Positions 28,501 to 38,339 of a stretch of DNA of 64,000 nucleotides are shown here, piece after piece. Below the pieces are notes generated by a model that did not search any database, was not told the origin of the DNA, and saw only the letters and a program-made list of their open reading frames with translations. A program made the position numbers and the translations under genes. The stretch's first letter is position 1. The number at the start of each line of letters is the position of its first letter. Source of the stretch: Pteria penguin (Eukaryota > Mollusca > Bivalvia > Pterioida > Pteriidae); contig CM068587.1 of NCBI GenBank assembly GCA_035048485.1, positions 46,902,996-46,966,995 on the forward strand, written 5' to 3'.

Positions 28501-28713
28501 TCTACCTGTGAATGTCAGTACTCGGGGAGTGCCCTAACAGCAATTATTGCATTCTAGAAGATATCAATTTTTAGTTTGTTACCCCTCTGATTTTAGTACT
28601 TCATTTCCATTATCTTATTCCTTCCTGTACCATTTATACTGAAAAATGATTTAATTTCTATTTCAGATAAAAATACCAATGGAATTTTAGTTGGCCCAGA
28701 TGTTGCAAAGTAG
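13292..28713 (+). CDS. Gene B: secreted multi-LU, Thr-rich, ShKT protein (complete)
   Basis: Fifteen coding exons: 13292-13349, 13559-13611, 15818-15956, 17182-17360, 17689-17767, 18686-18864, 19471-19564, 20813-21114, 21454-21568, 21761-22057, 22811-22957, 23905-23987, 24656-24718, 25083-25221 and 28667-28713. Lengths total 1974 bp, an exact 657 residues plus stop, and all splice phases fit. The ATG at 13292 opens a hydrophobic signal peptide (about residues 1-19). Then follow four two-exon LU modules, the Thr-rich exon, ShKT, a three-exon LU-like module and a short tail. There is no C-terminal hydrophobic anchor. A poly(A) hexamer lies at 28797-28802. It is the downstream tandem paralogue of gene A. 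The acceptor before 20813 (cctccatttgag-like, not a strong pyrimidine tract) is the least certain; it was chosen because it keeps frame and homology. The function is not known. Confidence 0.8.
13895..14117. repeat. (ATAC)n(AT)n(GT)n microsatellite in gene B intron
   Basis: Pure ATAC, then AT with interruptions, then about 25 GT units. It is able to extrude hairpins or form Z-DNA. Open frames here are repeat translation. Confidence 0.9.
14319..14534 (-). other. Unexplained 71-codon open frame in intron
   Basis: A 71-codon frame with balanced composition (several Cys, Trp, Arg) lies on the strand opposite gene B. It is not low-complexity like its neighbours, and may be a relic of a mobile element. 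I could not match it to a family, and chance is a real alternative. Confidence 0.2.
15450..15645. repeat. Diverged ~85-bp tandem duplication
   Basis: Two copies share 'cttgtctgatgcaatgcaaaa', or its variant 'tttgtctgatacagcgcaaaa' (one base more), and both end 'gagaggggacttata' (around 15532 and 15620). They lie in the intron before exon 15818. Confidence 0.6.
16182..16436. repeat. ~125-bp direct tandem duplication
   Basis: Two adjacent copies run from 'acggaatcagtcactaa' through 'atatgtttactacattatca' and 'cacagagatttatctatcca' to 'gaatacactgt'. They differ by only a few substitutions and small indels, so the duplication is recent. Confidence 0.85.
17182..17767 (+). other. Gene B LU module 2 (two exons)
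   Basis: Exon 17182-17360 encodes CPICHGGDC and CYSTC, then a charged loop with Asp and His runs, ending ECVM. Exon 17689-17767 encodes CIDSATTKCCTTSNC, the LU close. Phases are 1-0 and 0-1. It differs from modules 3 and 4 in its charged insert. Confidence 0.7.
18366..18660. repeat. Inverted trinucleotide arrays (CTA)n / (TAG)n / (ATC)n
   Basis: A (CTA)n run is followed by a (TAG)n run of similar length, a short spacer, another (CTA)n run and an (ATC)n run. The first two are reverse complements and could fold into a long hairpin in DNA or pre-mRNA. The array ends 25 bp before the acceptor of exon 18686. Confidence 0.85.
18686..19564 (+). other. Gene B LU module 3 (two exons)
   Basis: Exon 18686-18864 encodes CPIFTRNRISG, a His-rich loop and CPSGVCGFYVDH; exon 19471-19564 encodes CYHHIKDNGICCTSNECV. 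Phases are 1-0 and 0-1. The close CC-x4-C is conserved; the first cysteine pair is reduced to one Cys. The intervening intron holds a MITE (19209-19412). Confidence 0.7.
19209..19412. mobile_element. MITE, family M1, copy 2 (intron of gene B)
   Basis: Shares ends ('ggtcttttcgct', 'cccatttgggatgg', 'atctgacgtaaa') and length with 6422-6633, but is more diverged inside. Confidence 0.6.
20358..20482. repeat. (AT)n microsatellite with poly-T end
   Basis: Interrupted AT dinucleotides followed by a T run; no coding meaning. Confidence 0.9.
20813..21568 (+). other. Gene B LU module 4 with Thr/Pro lead-in
   Basis: Exon 20813-21114 encodes a Thr/Pro/Ser-rich stalk, then CFDCQDYFSHNC and CSGVCMV; exon 21454-21568 encodes CIAQKSTDFLFQ and CCLDYAC. 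This is the direct counterpart of 2139-3420 in gene A. The ATG-anchored short ORFs here are fragments of these exons. Confidence 0.75.
21178..21253. repeat. (ATG)n(TTG)n microsatellite
   Basis: Triplet runs inside the intron between exons 21114 and 21454; minus-strand poly-Ile and poly-His frames are artefacts. Confidence 0.9.
21761..22057 (+). other. Gene B Thr-rich mucin-like exon
   Basis: A 297-bp phase 1-1 exon encoding about 99 residues, mostly Thr with Ser, Pro and scattered Ile/Val, the counterpart of 3658-4020. Dense potential O-glycosylation sites; the opposite-strand Val-rich frame is its shadow. Confidence 0.75.
22226..22386 (-). mobile_element. SINE family 1 fragment
   Basis: The reverse complement carries 'atgagacagtgaaaactcc', 'tccctca' and 'gtgggtccgttg', the middle of the family 1 body. 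The tRNA head is missing and the tail is degenerate. It lies in a gene B intron. Confidence 0.6.
22446..22745. repeat. Inverted trinucleotide arrays (AAC)n(ACT)n / (AGT)n
   Basis: (AAC)n, (ACT)n and then a long (TAG/AGT)n run with CAG and GTG interruptions. The ACT and AGT runs are complementary. It repeats the architecture of 18366-18660 and again ends just upstream of an acceptor (22811). Confidence 0.85.
22811..22957 (+). other. Gene B ShKT-domain exon
   Basis: A 147-bp phase 1-1 exon; six Cys with YCVDKDRICSATDYVG and CPKTCKLC. Differs from the gene A exon at only a handful of residues, much closer than the LU or Thr-rich exons, suggesting strong constraint or recent conversion. Confidence 0.8.
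23090..23155 (+). pseudogene. Relic partial ShKT exon
   Basis: About 60 bp resemble the middle of the ShKT exons: the frame reads RICSATDYLGMMFAYS, then diverges. The first cysteines and the closing CxxC are missing and no splice donor follows. It lies 130 bp after the working exon and matches gene A's 'YLG' rather than gene B's 'YVG', so it is a leftover of an exon duplication. Confidence 0.7.
23905..25221 (+). other. Gene B C-terminal LU-like module (three exons)
   Basis: Exons 23905-23987, 24656-24718 and 25083-25221 encode CPTCSGQVALSVC, GCFMTLAANGVHAGC and CNYCCQDANSSC. Lengths equal those of gene A except for 3 extra bases in the last exon. Several NxT/S sites (for example NKT, NSS and NIT) suggest N-glycosylation. 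Confidence 0.75.
25302..25682. mobile_element. MITE of ~380 bp with ~70-bp inverted repeats
   Basis: The left end starts 'caatctgattaaa' and continues 'tctttattccgcttc' and 'atttgtcccattgcgg'; the right end is the reverse complement. It is flanked by AAATA-rich simple sequence, so the target duplication cannot be read. It lies in the last intron of gene B. Confidence 0.75.
25683..28666. other. Long last intron of gene B
   Basis: About 3 kb without an exon; contains a ~245-bp MITE (27626-27873) and a C/T-rich tract near 27020-27180. The short frames are not gene-like. Confidence 0.5.
27626..27873. mobile_element. MITE with GGGGCCA ends
   Basis: Terminal inverted repeats of about 50 bp: 'caggggccagttgtttgaaa' at left and its near reverse complement at right, with inner repeats 'taaccactggttaa' and 'taaccagtggtta' that are themselves palindromic. 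Flanked on both sides by TAC, a possible 3-bp target duplication as in PIF/Harbinger elements. Confidence 0.7.
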
Positions 28714-28802
28714 CATTATGTAGATATATGCCTAGAACTCAAACTCTGAATTTGTTTCCAAGCAAATTTTAATTGTTACCATGATGATTAAATTCAAATA
28801 AA
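28667..28802 (+). other. Gene B terminal exon and poly(A) signal
   Basis: The acceptor 'atttcag' leads into a short tail with NGILVGPDVAK and TAG at 28711-28713; AATAAA at 28797-28802. The tail parallels the gene A tail (LVGPV), which confirms the long preceding intron. Confidence 0.75.
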
Positions 28803-29226
28803 TTAAAATTCACATACATGTATATTCAATATACAAGATCCAAAGAAGAAAATCTTCAAAACATTGCATATTATCAAGAAAACAAAATATGACCAGTGTG
28901 ATATGAAATATTTATAGTTAATTAAATCAAGTGAAAGGAGATATTTCTAAGTATTCCTGCTATCATATCTAGCAGTTCATCATACTTAAAATCATGTCAG
29001 TGTTTATTTGTTTCATATTTAAAGTCTACTTTGTAAATTCTATTCTGAAACTGCAAATAATTAAGGTAGACAGAAATTAACTTAAGAATAGCAGGTCTTG
29101 ATTTGACATTTGACCTCGACTTGTCAAGTCCAATCTATTTGATTGATGATGCAAAATAAACAATACACACATGCACATCATGAACAGTATGAAAATTAGT
29201 CAGAGAGCATTCCAGAACTGTACAGC

Positions 29227-32200
29227 TTAGGCCCTAGGATTTTTCAGTGCCGTACCAAACTTATGTTGATGTGCCGCATCTTTGGCTTGGAAAATAATCT
29301 GCAAAATTGAAATTATCAAAAATTTGTATATCCAATACATTTCATACAATATAAAGTCAATAATGGAAAGAAGAATGATGCTGTGGATCTGTCTATTCAA
29401 ATAATTTACACTCAACACTGAATATAAACCAATTCATACAGAGAAGCCCCAGAACATTTTTTGTTTTCCCTCTTTTTATAAATTTGTTTTCTGTTGCATT
29501 TTCATTTATATCAAACTGAAATTATTTATTCATATGGTGACAGCATTGCACAGAATTTAGACCTTAAAAATGTAACCATACAAAGCACCTGGTAAGCTTG
29601 AGGGATCTTAAATGTGCCATGGCTGATGTCAGATTTGATCCTGGGACCTTTCACTCACAAGCACAACACCTTAACAATTAAGCTACCAGCTCCTTTTTCT
29701 TTTACAATACTACTGTCTAATATTCATGAATATTACCAAAGTTGTGATAGAAATATAACTGTATTGTTGTAGACGAGTGTAAGAAAACAACAAGACCACT
29801 TGTACTGGTTAATTATGGCCAACACATTGTACACTAAGTATGAATATTTATACCTATCAACCACAGAAACTTTCAATAATATACTAAAAATAAATTTGTT
29901 TTTTAATACACCAATGCCCTTCGTGGCAAGAATCTATCTTAATTAGACACAATTGTTTAAAGAACAGAATAAACAGACAGACAGACTTAATTATTTATAT
30001 ACATATATATACATACATACATTCATACAAACACACACACACCTTAACATCTATATCTTTACTGTCATCATAGCGTGTATTACATACCTCATTGTCAACA
30101 TAATGGTCACATCCGTAACACCAGGTGGAAAGATCTGAGAAGCTCAGACACACTAGATGTTGATCACTCACTCCATGTAGGACCATGTGTTCATTCACAA
30201 ATCTACTGCAGAAGACCTGTATGAGTACAGATTACAGACTGAAATGTTCACACCAAGTATCAAAGAGAAAGTGTATCGACAAATCATGATCAACTTTCAG
30301 CTCAAATTATGACATACATACTCAAAAGACAATTTTAAAATTTTGAAAGAGAAGGGAAGGGGTCCTGCTACTCCATATTGGGTTTATTTCATCTATATTA
30401 CGATGGGTAGCGTTAAAGGAAACCCAATCACCTAGAGAATCCAAATGACTCATGATTGATTGATTTTCATTTTATGTCATTCCAAAATTATTTCACGTAT
30501 ATGATTATGGTATCTATATGATGTACTGCACAGAAATTTATATCTTTGCAACAGACCCTCCCAAGCAATCAGGGATCTTTACATGCCACGCCTACCATGA
30601 CATGGGACCTCAGTTTTTACTGTCTCATCTGAAAGACAAGACAAAGGTGTACACCCAGGGCGGGAGTCGAACCCAGCACCACAGCTACTGAGCTACACCA
30701 CCTTAATCTGATTCATAACAAATGGTTGCAGCCCTTAATAATTCTTATCTACTCATGATAAGCAACTACTACATAGTGTAGATTTCAGGCAGTATATGAT
30801 ATTATATACAATATACTGTAAATATTACTTTATAGGGCCCAATATAGGATATATTACATTATGTTACAGTATATAATTATATGTACACTACGTAATTAAT
30901 CATAATCTTATATGATTCTAAATTCATGACTTAGACGAAAGAAAGAGACAAAGAAACAAACAAACAAACAAAATGATAAGTTAACCACAAAGTCTATAAA
31001 TATTACATTATATTCAAATTATATTAATATAACATGACCTAGAATTTTTGATTTGGGAAATGCTTACAAGAAACTTCATTCAGCACTTACTTTATAGCAG
31101 ACAAGGCAGACCCAGTTTTCTGTTGTGTCGTTACATGTTTCACATGGTAAAGATGTGTCGATCCCAGATTTAGGTACTGGTTTAACAGTGTCCAGATGAG
31201 GGCACCAGATCAAAGGTGAGACAGCAAAGAGTTCTGTGTGTCCCTATTATCACATAATATCAGAAATTGTATGCAGGGTATGTAACATTTTAGGGACTGA
31301 AATCTAAGCCTGAAAGGTCTATATATGTATGTGTAGGTGAATAGTATTTTTTTTTTTAGGAGACTATACTCAGGTAAATTTCTGAGTGGCATGCCAACCA
31401 TGTTTTGAGGTCTAATTCATTGTTTTACAACAAGTAAAAAGGGTTTTAAGTTTTGTTTATTCAAATCATTATTCCTATTTACTGAATTATGTTGTATATA
31501 TATTTGAAAAATTTTGATAACTCTTAGTGTAGGGACCTTCAATATCACTTAATTCATCCAAGTTTGATAAGCTCAAATTTTCAAAGTTTCTCTACCGTTA
31601 TTAGAATCAATAGATAAGTTGCCAAGGCTGCAAGATTATATGAATTTCGGGGGATTTTTCAAGCTTTCAACATCTGAATTTTAAAAGTTTGAATATATTA
31701 CAGTTTTCGCAAGAAGTTTTTTTCACTACAAGCCCAAAGGGCAGGTAACAGACAAAATTCAGAAGCCAGAGAAAAATTTCACAAGCTAAGTGATAATCGT
31801 GAAAACTTCTGTGATGCTGTACTAAAACATAGGCAGTTCAAAATTTATGACTAGTTTGTCATGGTGTAGACACTTGCTTGCCTCACTAAGACTGGGAAGA
31901 CAAGAAGCAGAATTACTGATTCCTACAACATCACTTGGAGTACGAGAGTATTTTGGTACATAGTGTTTGTGCCATTTTGACCCTTCGTGGTACATCACAG
32001 AGGACAGCATAAAATGGTCATTGCCCGTGACAAACCTACAATTCTCCACATTCTCTGCCCTGCACCATTTACAAAACATTTTACCCGACTCGGCATCAAA
32101 TTCCAGCAACGGGCGCCCCTTGCACCAATGTGGCTGGAATTTCCTCTGTCGCGATATTTGATAAAGACGCTTCACTGCCTCCTTTTCTTCATGTGGCGGC

Positions 32201-32602
32201 AATTTCAGTGTCTTGCGAAAGGGATCTGTCCCCTTCTTATACTTCAGGAAATGAATCATGACCTGTTATCATGCCCAGTTCACCTTCCAAAATTTTACAA
32301 GCCAAATCAGGCCTACAATTCCGAAATTTTACCCACCCGATCCCGATTTTACAAGCCTCTGACATCAGGCTCATGCTATTTTTCGAAGACTGTATTAGAG
32401 AATGAAGAGAGTCTAATTACTATAAAAATCCAACATCAATGCTGACCACTTAACAAAGTAATTAACATAATAATTATAAATCAGTTTTCCCTACCTGAGC
32501 CTCCAACATTCTAGCTATCTCCAGGGGAGACACAGTGGAGGATTCAGACAGGGCTCCTCCCTCAGCCCCTGCAGGTTTTGATCCTGATGCTTGGTCAGAC
32601 AT
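29227..32602 (-). CDS. Stand-alone HDAC6-like UBP zinc-finger protein
   Basis: Four coding exons on the minus strand: 32602-32495, 31243-31091, 30216-30088 and 29298-29227, all phase 0. They give about 153 residues: a Ser/Ala/Gly-rich start (ATG 32602) with EIARMLEAQ, then a ZnF-UBP domain. All usual zinc-ligand positions are visible: CPH, CETC, CLVC, FC, EH, LH, QH and WCYGC. The Arg after FCS and the Trp/Tyr of WCY, which in HDAC6 and USP5 hold the ubiquitin Gly-Gly tail, are present. The tail AAHQHKFGTAL resembles the HDAC6 C-terminus. No deacetylase domain is encoded nearby. Inferred role: binding unanchored ubiquitin C-termini. A non-coding 5' exon probably lies beyond 32640, since an acceptor precedes the ATG. 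A minus-strand AATAAA lies at 29003-29008. Confidence 0.8.
29575..29695 (-). mobile_element. tRNA-headed SINE fragment
   Basis: The reverse complement reads an A-box-like 'agcttaattgttaaggtg', a B-box-like 'ggatcaaatc' and then the family 1 phrase 'aagatccctca'. Tail missing. Lies in the last intron of the UBP zinc-finger gene. Confidence 0.55.
30450..30712 (-). mobile_element. SINE family 1 (reverse strand)
   Basis: Head at the right end ('gggttcgactcccgcc' on the minus strand), the body phrase 'gatgagacagtaaaaactga' and a tail of (AATC)n at the left. Nearly full length. Lies in an intron of the UBP zinc-finger gene. Confidence 0.75.
31822..32259 (-). CDS. TTF-like zinc-finger ORF inside intron
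   Basis: An ATG-initiated frame of 145 residues lies within the first intron of the UBP zinc-finger gene, on the same strand. It has a basic start, then about residues 42-98 with HWCKGRPLLEF, MFCKWC, FVTGNDHF and HEGSKWHKHY. The paired CxxC and HxxxxxHxH resemble the TTF-type finger found at the front of ZNF862-like and hAT-derived proteins. No transposase catalytic domain follows, so this is either a domesticated fragment, an alternative exon of the host gene, or a truncated copy. The function is not established. Confidence 0.5.
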   Translation of the reverse strand: MIHFLKYKKGTDPFRKTLKLPPHEEKEAVKRLYQISRQRKFQPHWCKGRPLLEFDAESGKMFCKWCRAENVENCRFVTGNDHFMLSSVMYHEGSKWHKHYVPKYSRTPSDVVGISNSASCLPSLSEASKCLHHDKLVINFELPMF

Positions 32603-32767
32603 TCTGTTAGAATATGTTCTCTTCTATATCTGCAAAACAAATACATGTAGATAATTATAAGAGAAGTTGGTTTATTTAGTGATACCATACAGGATCTTTA
32701 GTCTGACCAAAGCCCTGGCATTGAACCTTACTGTAATCATGACAAACAGGCTCTAGGTTCTGCACTA

Positions 32768-32944
32768 TAGACCTTTTACCTTTAACTGCGGAGCTGTAAC
32801 ATTGGATGGCAAATTGATTAACGTTCCCTCCAATTTTATTACGTCATAATGTATTTTGACGTATAATTCTGATCGATTTGGAGGGAACGTTTGTGAATTT
32901 GCCGTCCAATATTTTAGCTCCGCAGTTAAAAGAAATAGGTCTAT
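32768..32944. mobile_element. MITE with TA target duplication
   Basis: About 177 bp, with inverted repeats of about 70 bp: 'tagaccttttacctttaact' and 'gcggagct' at left, the reverse complement at right, and inner 'aacgttccctccaa'. The flanking TA/TA fits a Tc1/mariner-type target duplication. Just upstream of the UBP zinc-finger coding start. Confidence 0.7.
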
Positions 32945-33940
32945 ATCCAAAGAAGAAACTCTCTGAGAAGAATTTTCTAAAACAAAATATTATCTGCATC
33001 TTTTATATTTATCCCTTGTAAAAGAAAGTTAAATCCCAGTGGACCATTTCGCAAATGTTCTTACAAAATTTTTAAGGATTTTGCACAACACTGCATATAT
33101 ATAACACAACTTTGAACTTTAGTATATGCAGAATATGAATGTTTGTTGTACTTTGTGATGACTTTAATATAATAAATTTCATACTTTACAGTTCAGGTTC
33201 CACCCATTTGGATAATTTGGGGTTGAAAGTTACACAAAATCATAAGAAATTTGTAAAAATTTTTGACCTTTAGGTCCAACACCACAGTATAAGTTGGCAT
33301 GAAAAAGAAAAATCCCTAACTGCTTGAGGTGGTGAGATAGTTTACAGAAACGTAGTATTTCTGGATTTGCACTACCTCACATACCTTTTGACAGAAGAAG
33401 AAGAAGAAGCAGAAGAAAATAAATAAAATCTAATGTATTCATGATATTACCTCACTTATCTTTTGACACTGTTGAAGTCTGTTATTCTTATTTCCAGCAG
33501 AAATTCTTCTCATCTACCAGTAGACAGGTACTGTACAGTAGAACTACTATTGAAAATTCACGTACTTACTCGTGAACCTTTCCAAAATTATGACAGTTGC
33601 CTCTCTATATATAAATTTGTTCACTGAATATATCCAAATGACTAGAGTTACGGATTTAGGCATGAGTCATGCATAATTTGGATTAGATATATCTACATTA
33701 TTAGAGATGACAATTCTAGATTCTACTTTCTCTTTAGGTTGGAAATGAAATTGTAATAGTGAAAACGAATACGCCAGTAACATTCCGAACAAGTACATGT
33801 ACATATATATACGTGGTCAGAATCTTAATAGTTTACGTTTCTATGCATGAACATGTATATAGATATATGTACGTCAAAATGCATGAGTAGTTATATCAAC
33901 AAGCATTTCTTTATGGTGTTATGCAAACTTATGATTTGTA
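32945..33940. other. No gene seen; possible promoter region of the UBP zinc-finger gene
   Basis: AT-rich DNA with a short GAA repeat near 33400. A 5' untranslated exon of the minus-strand gene is expected somewhere here but cannot be fixed. Confidence 0.3.
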
Positions 33941-34208
33941 CATGGCCTAGTGGTATCGCGTCGGACTCCTGATCGGGAGGCCAGGGTTCGAGTCCCGCTC
34001 TGGTCATGCCGGTGTCCTGTCTTTCGGATGAGACAGTAAAAACCGAGGCCCCGTGTCGTGGTATGCATGGCACGTTAAAGATCCCTCACTGCTTCGGGCG
34101 GGTCCGTTGCAAAGGTCAAAATTTGTATGCTCCGCACCAAGTAGATGCCGTCACCACATACGTGAAATATTCGTGGTGTGACGTAAAACAATAATCAATC
34201 AATCAATC
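33941..34208 (+). mobile_element. SINE family 1, copy 2 (intact structure)
   Basis: Well-preserved head: 'tggcctagtggtatcgcg' and B-box 'gggttcgagtcc'. The body is shared with 573-850, then 'gtggtgtgacgtaaaac' and (AATC)n. The best reference copy in the window. Confidence 0.85.
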
Positions 34209-34250
34209 ATCATCAGTATATCATCATCATTATCATCATCATCACTAAAG

Positions 34251-34342
34251 CCGGCGTGGCCTAGTGGTTGCGCGCTGGACTCCTGATCGTCACCATATAC
34301 GTGAAATATTTGTGGTGTGACGTAAAACAAAAATCAATCAAT
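34251..34342 (+). mobile_element. SINE family 1, internally deleted
   Basis: The head ('ggcgtggcctagtggttgcg' through 'ctcctgatcg') joins directly to the tail ('tcaccatatacgtgaaata'), losing about 170 bp. The junction at about 34290 falls where both parts have a similar 'tc' context, so microhomology deletion is likely. Confidence 0.8.
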
Positions 34343-34579
34343 TATCATCACTATCATTATAGTTGTTGTTGTTGTGGTATTGACGGTCGTCGTCGTGGTC
34401 GTCATCATCATCCATTATCATCATTATTGTTTGTTTATTTGCTTTATGTGGTTTTTTAGGGAAAAGGGGAGATTTAAAAAAAATTATTTCACTCACTCAA
34501 ATGGCGACAGCAAAACTTCTAGTCATGATACTGAACCAGTATATGCATTGTCTTTACTTGCTATGCCAAATTATGGACA

Positions 34580-34710
34580 GGTTTGGCATGGTGGGTAAGC
34601 CATTCGTTTGCATTGCAGAAGACCCGGGTTCGATTCCGTGATTGCAACACCATGCTTAAGAGGATGGTCATCCGTTCCTGTACCTGATTCTACATTTGAA
34701 CAGACTCAAT
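34580..34710 (+). mobile_element. tRNA-headed SINE fragment, family 2
   Basis: 'ggtttggcatggtgggtaag' and B-box 'gggttcgattcc', then 'atgcttaagaggatgg', which parallels the 46953 copy. No tail. Confidence 0.5.
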
Positions 34711-36079
<1,369 letters not shown>

Positions 36080-36661
36080 TTACACATTTGTGTTACTTTT
36101 ACGAAATCCCTCCTTACAATTTTCCAGCTGTATCAAAGTATCAGGCTGTTCTGCTCCATCCAATGTATTTATCATGAGATATTGCCTCCGAGGTGGCGCT
36201 GTTTTACAGCGCCTCGTTTTAACCTTCGCACCCATATCCTCGATTTCGCGAATTTTCACAGCAACTTCCGGAATTGCTTGGTTGTTCTGAATTAGATCCG
36301 TTTTCAACTGACTCGGACATCTATAAGCGCGCCCGACACGACTATGTTTATTAGCAATTTTCTCTCTTTCTCGCATTTTCCAGTCCTCGCACCGTCTTCT
36401 ATTTTTATCCAACCAATCGTCCGTCGCCATGCTGACTTTCCCTATTTGGCCAATAGAAACACGCAAGCGGTTTTGTTCTTGTCTAGTCGTCTTTCGCTCC
36501 TTATTCATAAATTTTTCGTAATCTTCCGTCTTTTCGCGCAACAGATTTTCCTGCCCTTGATTTTTCATTCGACAATTCATTGTACGTTCCACACATACAG
36601 AACCTATCATTGGTTTTCCTTTCGTCGATTTCGACTTTAATTTTGCGCTTAATAGACTCAT
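36080..36661 (-). CDS. Unrecognised charged, basic protein
   Basis: A 193-residue single-exon frame, ATG at 36661 in a good context (gaaaATGAG). The composition is strongly charged (Lys, Arg, Glu), with a likely coiled-coil or extended helix from about residues 38 to 105 (for example EKTEDYEKFMNKERKTTRQE and DKNRRRCEDWKMREREK). This makes it look like a real protein rather than a chance frame, as does its raised GC against flanks. It may extend by splicing, as TAA at 36080 is followed by AT-rich DNA. Family and function not recognised. Frames on the other strand are shadows. Confidence 0.55.
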   Translation of the reverse strand: MSLLSAKLKSKSTKGKPMIGSVCVERTMNCRMKNQGQENLLREKTEDYEKFMNKERKTTRQEQNRLRVSIGQIGKVSMATDDWLDKNRRRCEDWKMREREKIANKHSRVGRAYRCPSQLKTDLIQNNQAIPEVAVKIREIEDMGAKVKTRRCKTAPPRRQYLMINTLDGAEQPDTLIQLENCKEGFRKSNTNV

Positions 36662-37211
36662 TTTCAGTATATTATCAAAGTTTTAAAAAAAGATGAAAAT
36701 TACATGAGCATACGCATATGCTTTTGTTACGCATAGAGTTACTTTTGATCGAAGAATTTCCAATTTCGAAATATTTTCATATATAAGTCAAGTTCAATAT
36801 CAATATTGACACAATATCACTAAAAGCAACCTGATGTAGTTCCCTTCTAAATAATCCTTATTACCAGTCAAACTTTTACGTGTTTCAAGATAACAAAACC
36901 AAACGTCCACGGTATATTTTTCTTTTCAAAATATTTTTATATTTTCAAAACTCAAGGTTGACATTCGTTACACATTATACGTCTTATTTCTTTCGGAAAA
37001 CGTTTTATCACCAAAATCTATGTTAATTTACTTTCAAATGGAAATAATCTCCCTCTATAAATATTAAATGTGGGAGTCAACCTTCTCTATTCTATTTTGT
37101 ACCCAGTGTCAGTGATATCAAACTGTCATTTCACGTTCTTTTGTCCTATTAGCATGTTATATACCGCCAAAGCCGCTGTTTATAGTCGTTTTGTGCCCCT
37201 CTGTTTTCAAT

Positions 37212-37307
37212 ATGGATCTGAGCCACCAAATTTATATTATTGAACATTATCCCGAAAGTCACAGCCCCCTGGAGTTAGCTGTTGCTCTGGCTGAACAATT
37301 TATTCAA
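37212..37307 (+). other. Candidate first exon
   Basis: ATG 37212 opens 32 codons reading MDLSHQIYIIEHYPESHSPL and more, up to CAA followed by a possible donor gtaaag at 37308. The composition is protein-like, but no downstream exon was found, and a mobile-element fragment (ggatccag type) begins just after. It could be chance. Confidence 0.25.
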
Positions 37308-37809
37308 GTAAAGGGCCGGATCCAGAGACAGAGGAAGGGGGATCCTGACGTCCAGAAAAGGTTCAGTAAAAATGCATTTTCTTCCTACTATGTGTTGTAA
37401 ATAGGTAAACTTACATCTCTCGACAAAACTGAACCCTTCTCAAATGTCTGTCTGGAGTTGACCCCCCCCTTTCCCTATCAACAAAATTCCTGGATACGAG
37501 ACTGATCGTGGTAAGAGAACTGCGCATATAAATATTTTAAGGAGTATATCCAGCAAAGTTAAGGCCCCGTGCATTTTATACATATACAAAACAATTAGAT
37601 ACATTTCTCCTAAAATGGGAAATATAAATATATATTGCAAAAATAAAGCTTAGATCGGTCGAAGAAATGTAGGTGGTACATGCTCGAATCTTTATGTACA
37701 GAGGAAGGAAAGAGAAATTAGAAGGCTATGCTTTGTTTGATGTCTTGTTTTACGTTATATAATAAATATTGCAATAATAAGGTGATTTGCCATATGCAGT
37801 ACACAAAAA

Positions 37810-38000
37810 TGTAAACCTAAAAAAGGGATCCAACCAAAGCAGCAAGGGATCTTATACCGGAAAACGGGACATCGGTTTCTACTGTCTCATCCAAAAGGCA
37901 GGACAAAAAGAAGAGGAATCGACGGAGACTCGAACCCGGGACCTCTCGGTCACGAGCTTATCACCCAATCTAACTGATCGAGCTGCGATAGCTCAAGGGG
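37810..38000 (-). mobile_element. SINE family 1 partial (reverse strand)
   Basis: Minus-strand head 'ccgggttcgagtctccg' and the body 'tgagacagtagaaaccga'; the 3' tail is lost. Confidence 0.6.
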
Positions 38001-38339
38001 AAGTAATACATGTGTATATGGGAGATAAAGAAAAATGTATGAATTTATCATAGAGCGAGAGAGAAAGAAATATGTACATAATTTTATGTTTGCCATCGGG
38101 ATCGGATTTATTCAAACAAGAATGAGAAAGATGAAGAGATATGCGCTTGTGGATATGGGACAGGTTTTATCTGTACATGAATCGTTGTAAGAGAATTTAG
38201 ATGACAGAGATTGGCTGGAGAAGGGAAATACATATATACATTTTAGTTCACCTGTGCCAAAGGCCCTTTTGAACTATTGTCATATCTAGAAGGGTGCCAT
38301 AGAAAATTTTGTTATTGGGTCCATTTTGAAATCAAATTT

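Noticed and set aside
20813..28713. Treating 20.8-28.7 kb as a third separate gene
   Set aside because: Exon 19471-19564 ends in phase 1 and exon 20813 begins in phase 1; no signal-peptide exon lies between, so one gene fits better.
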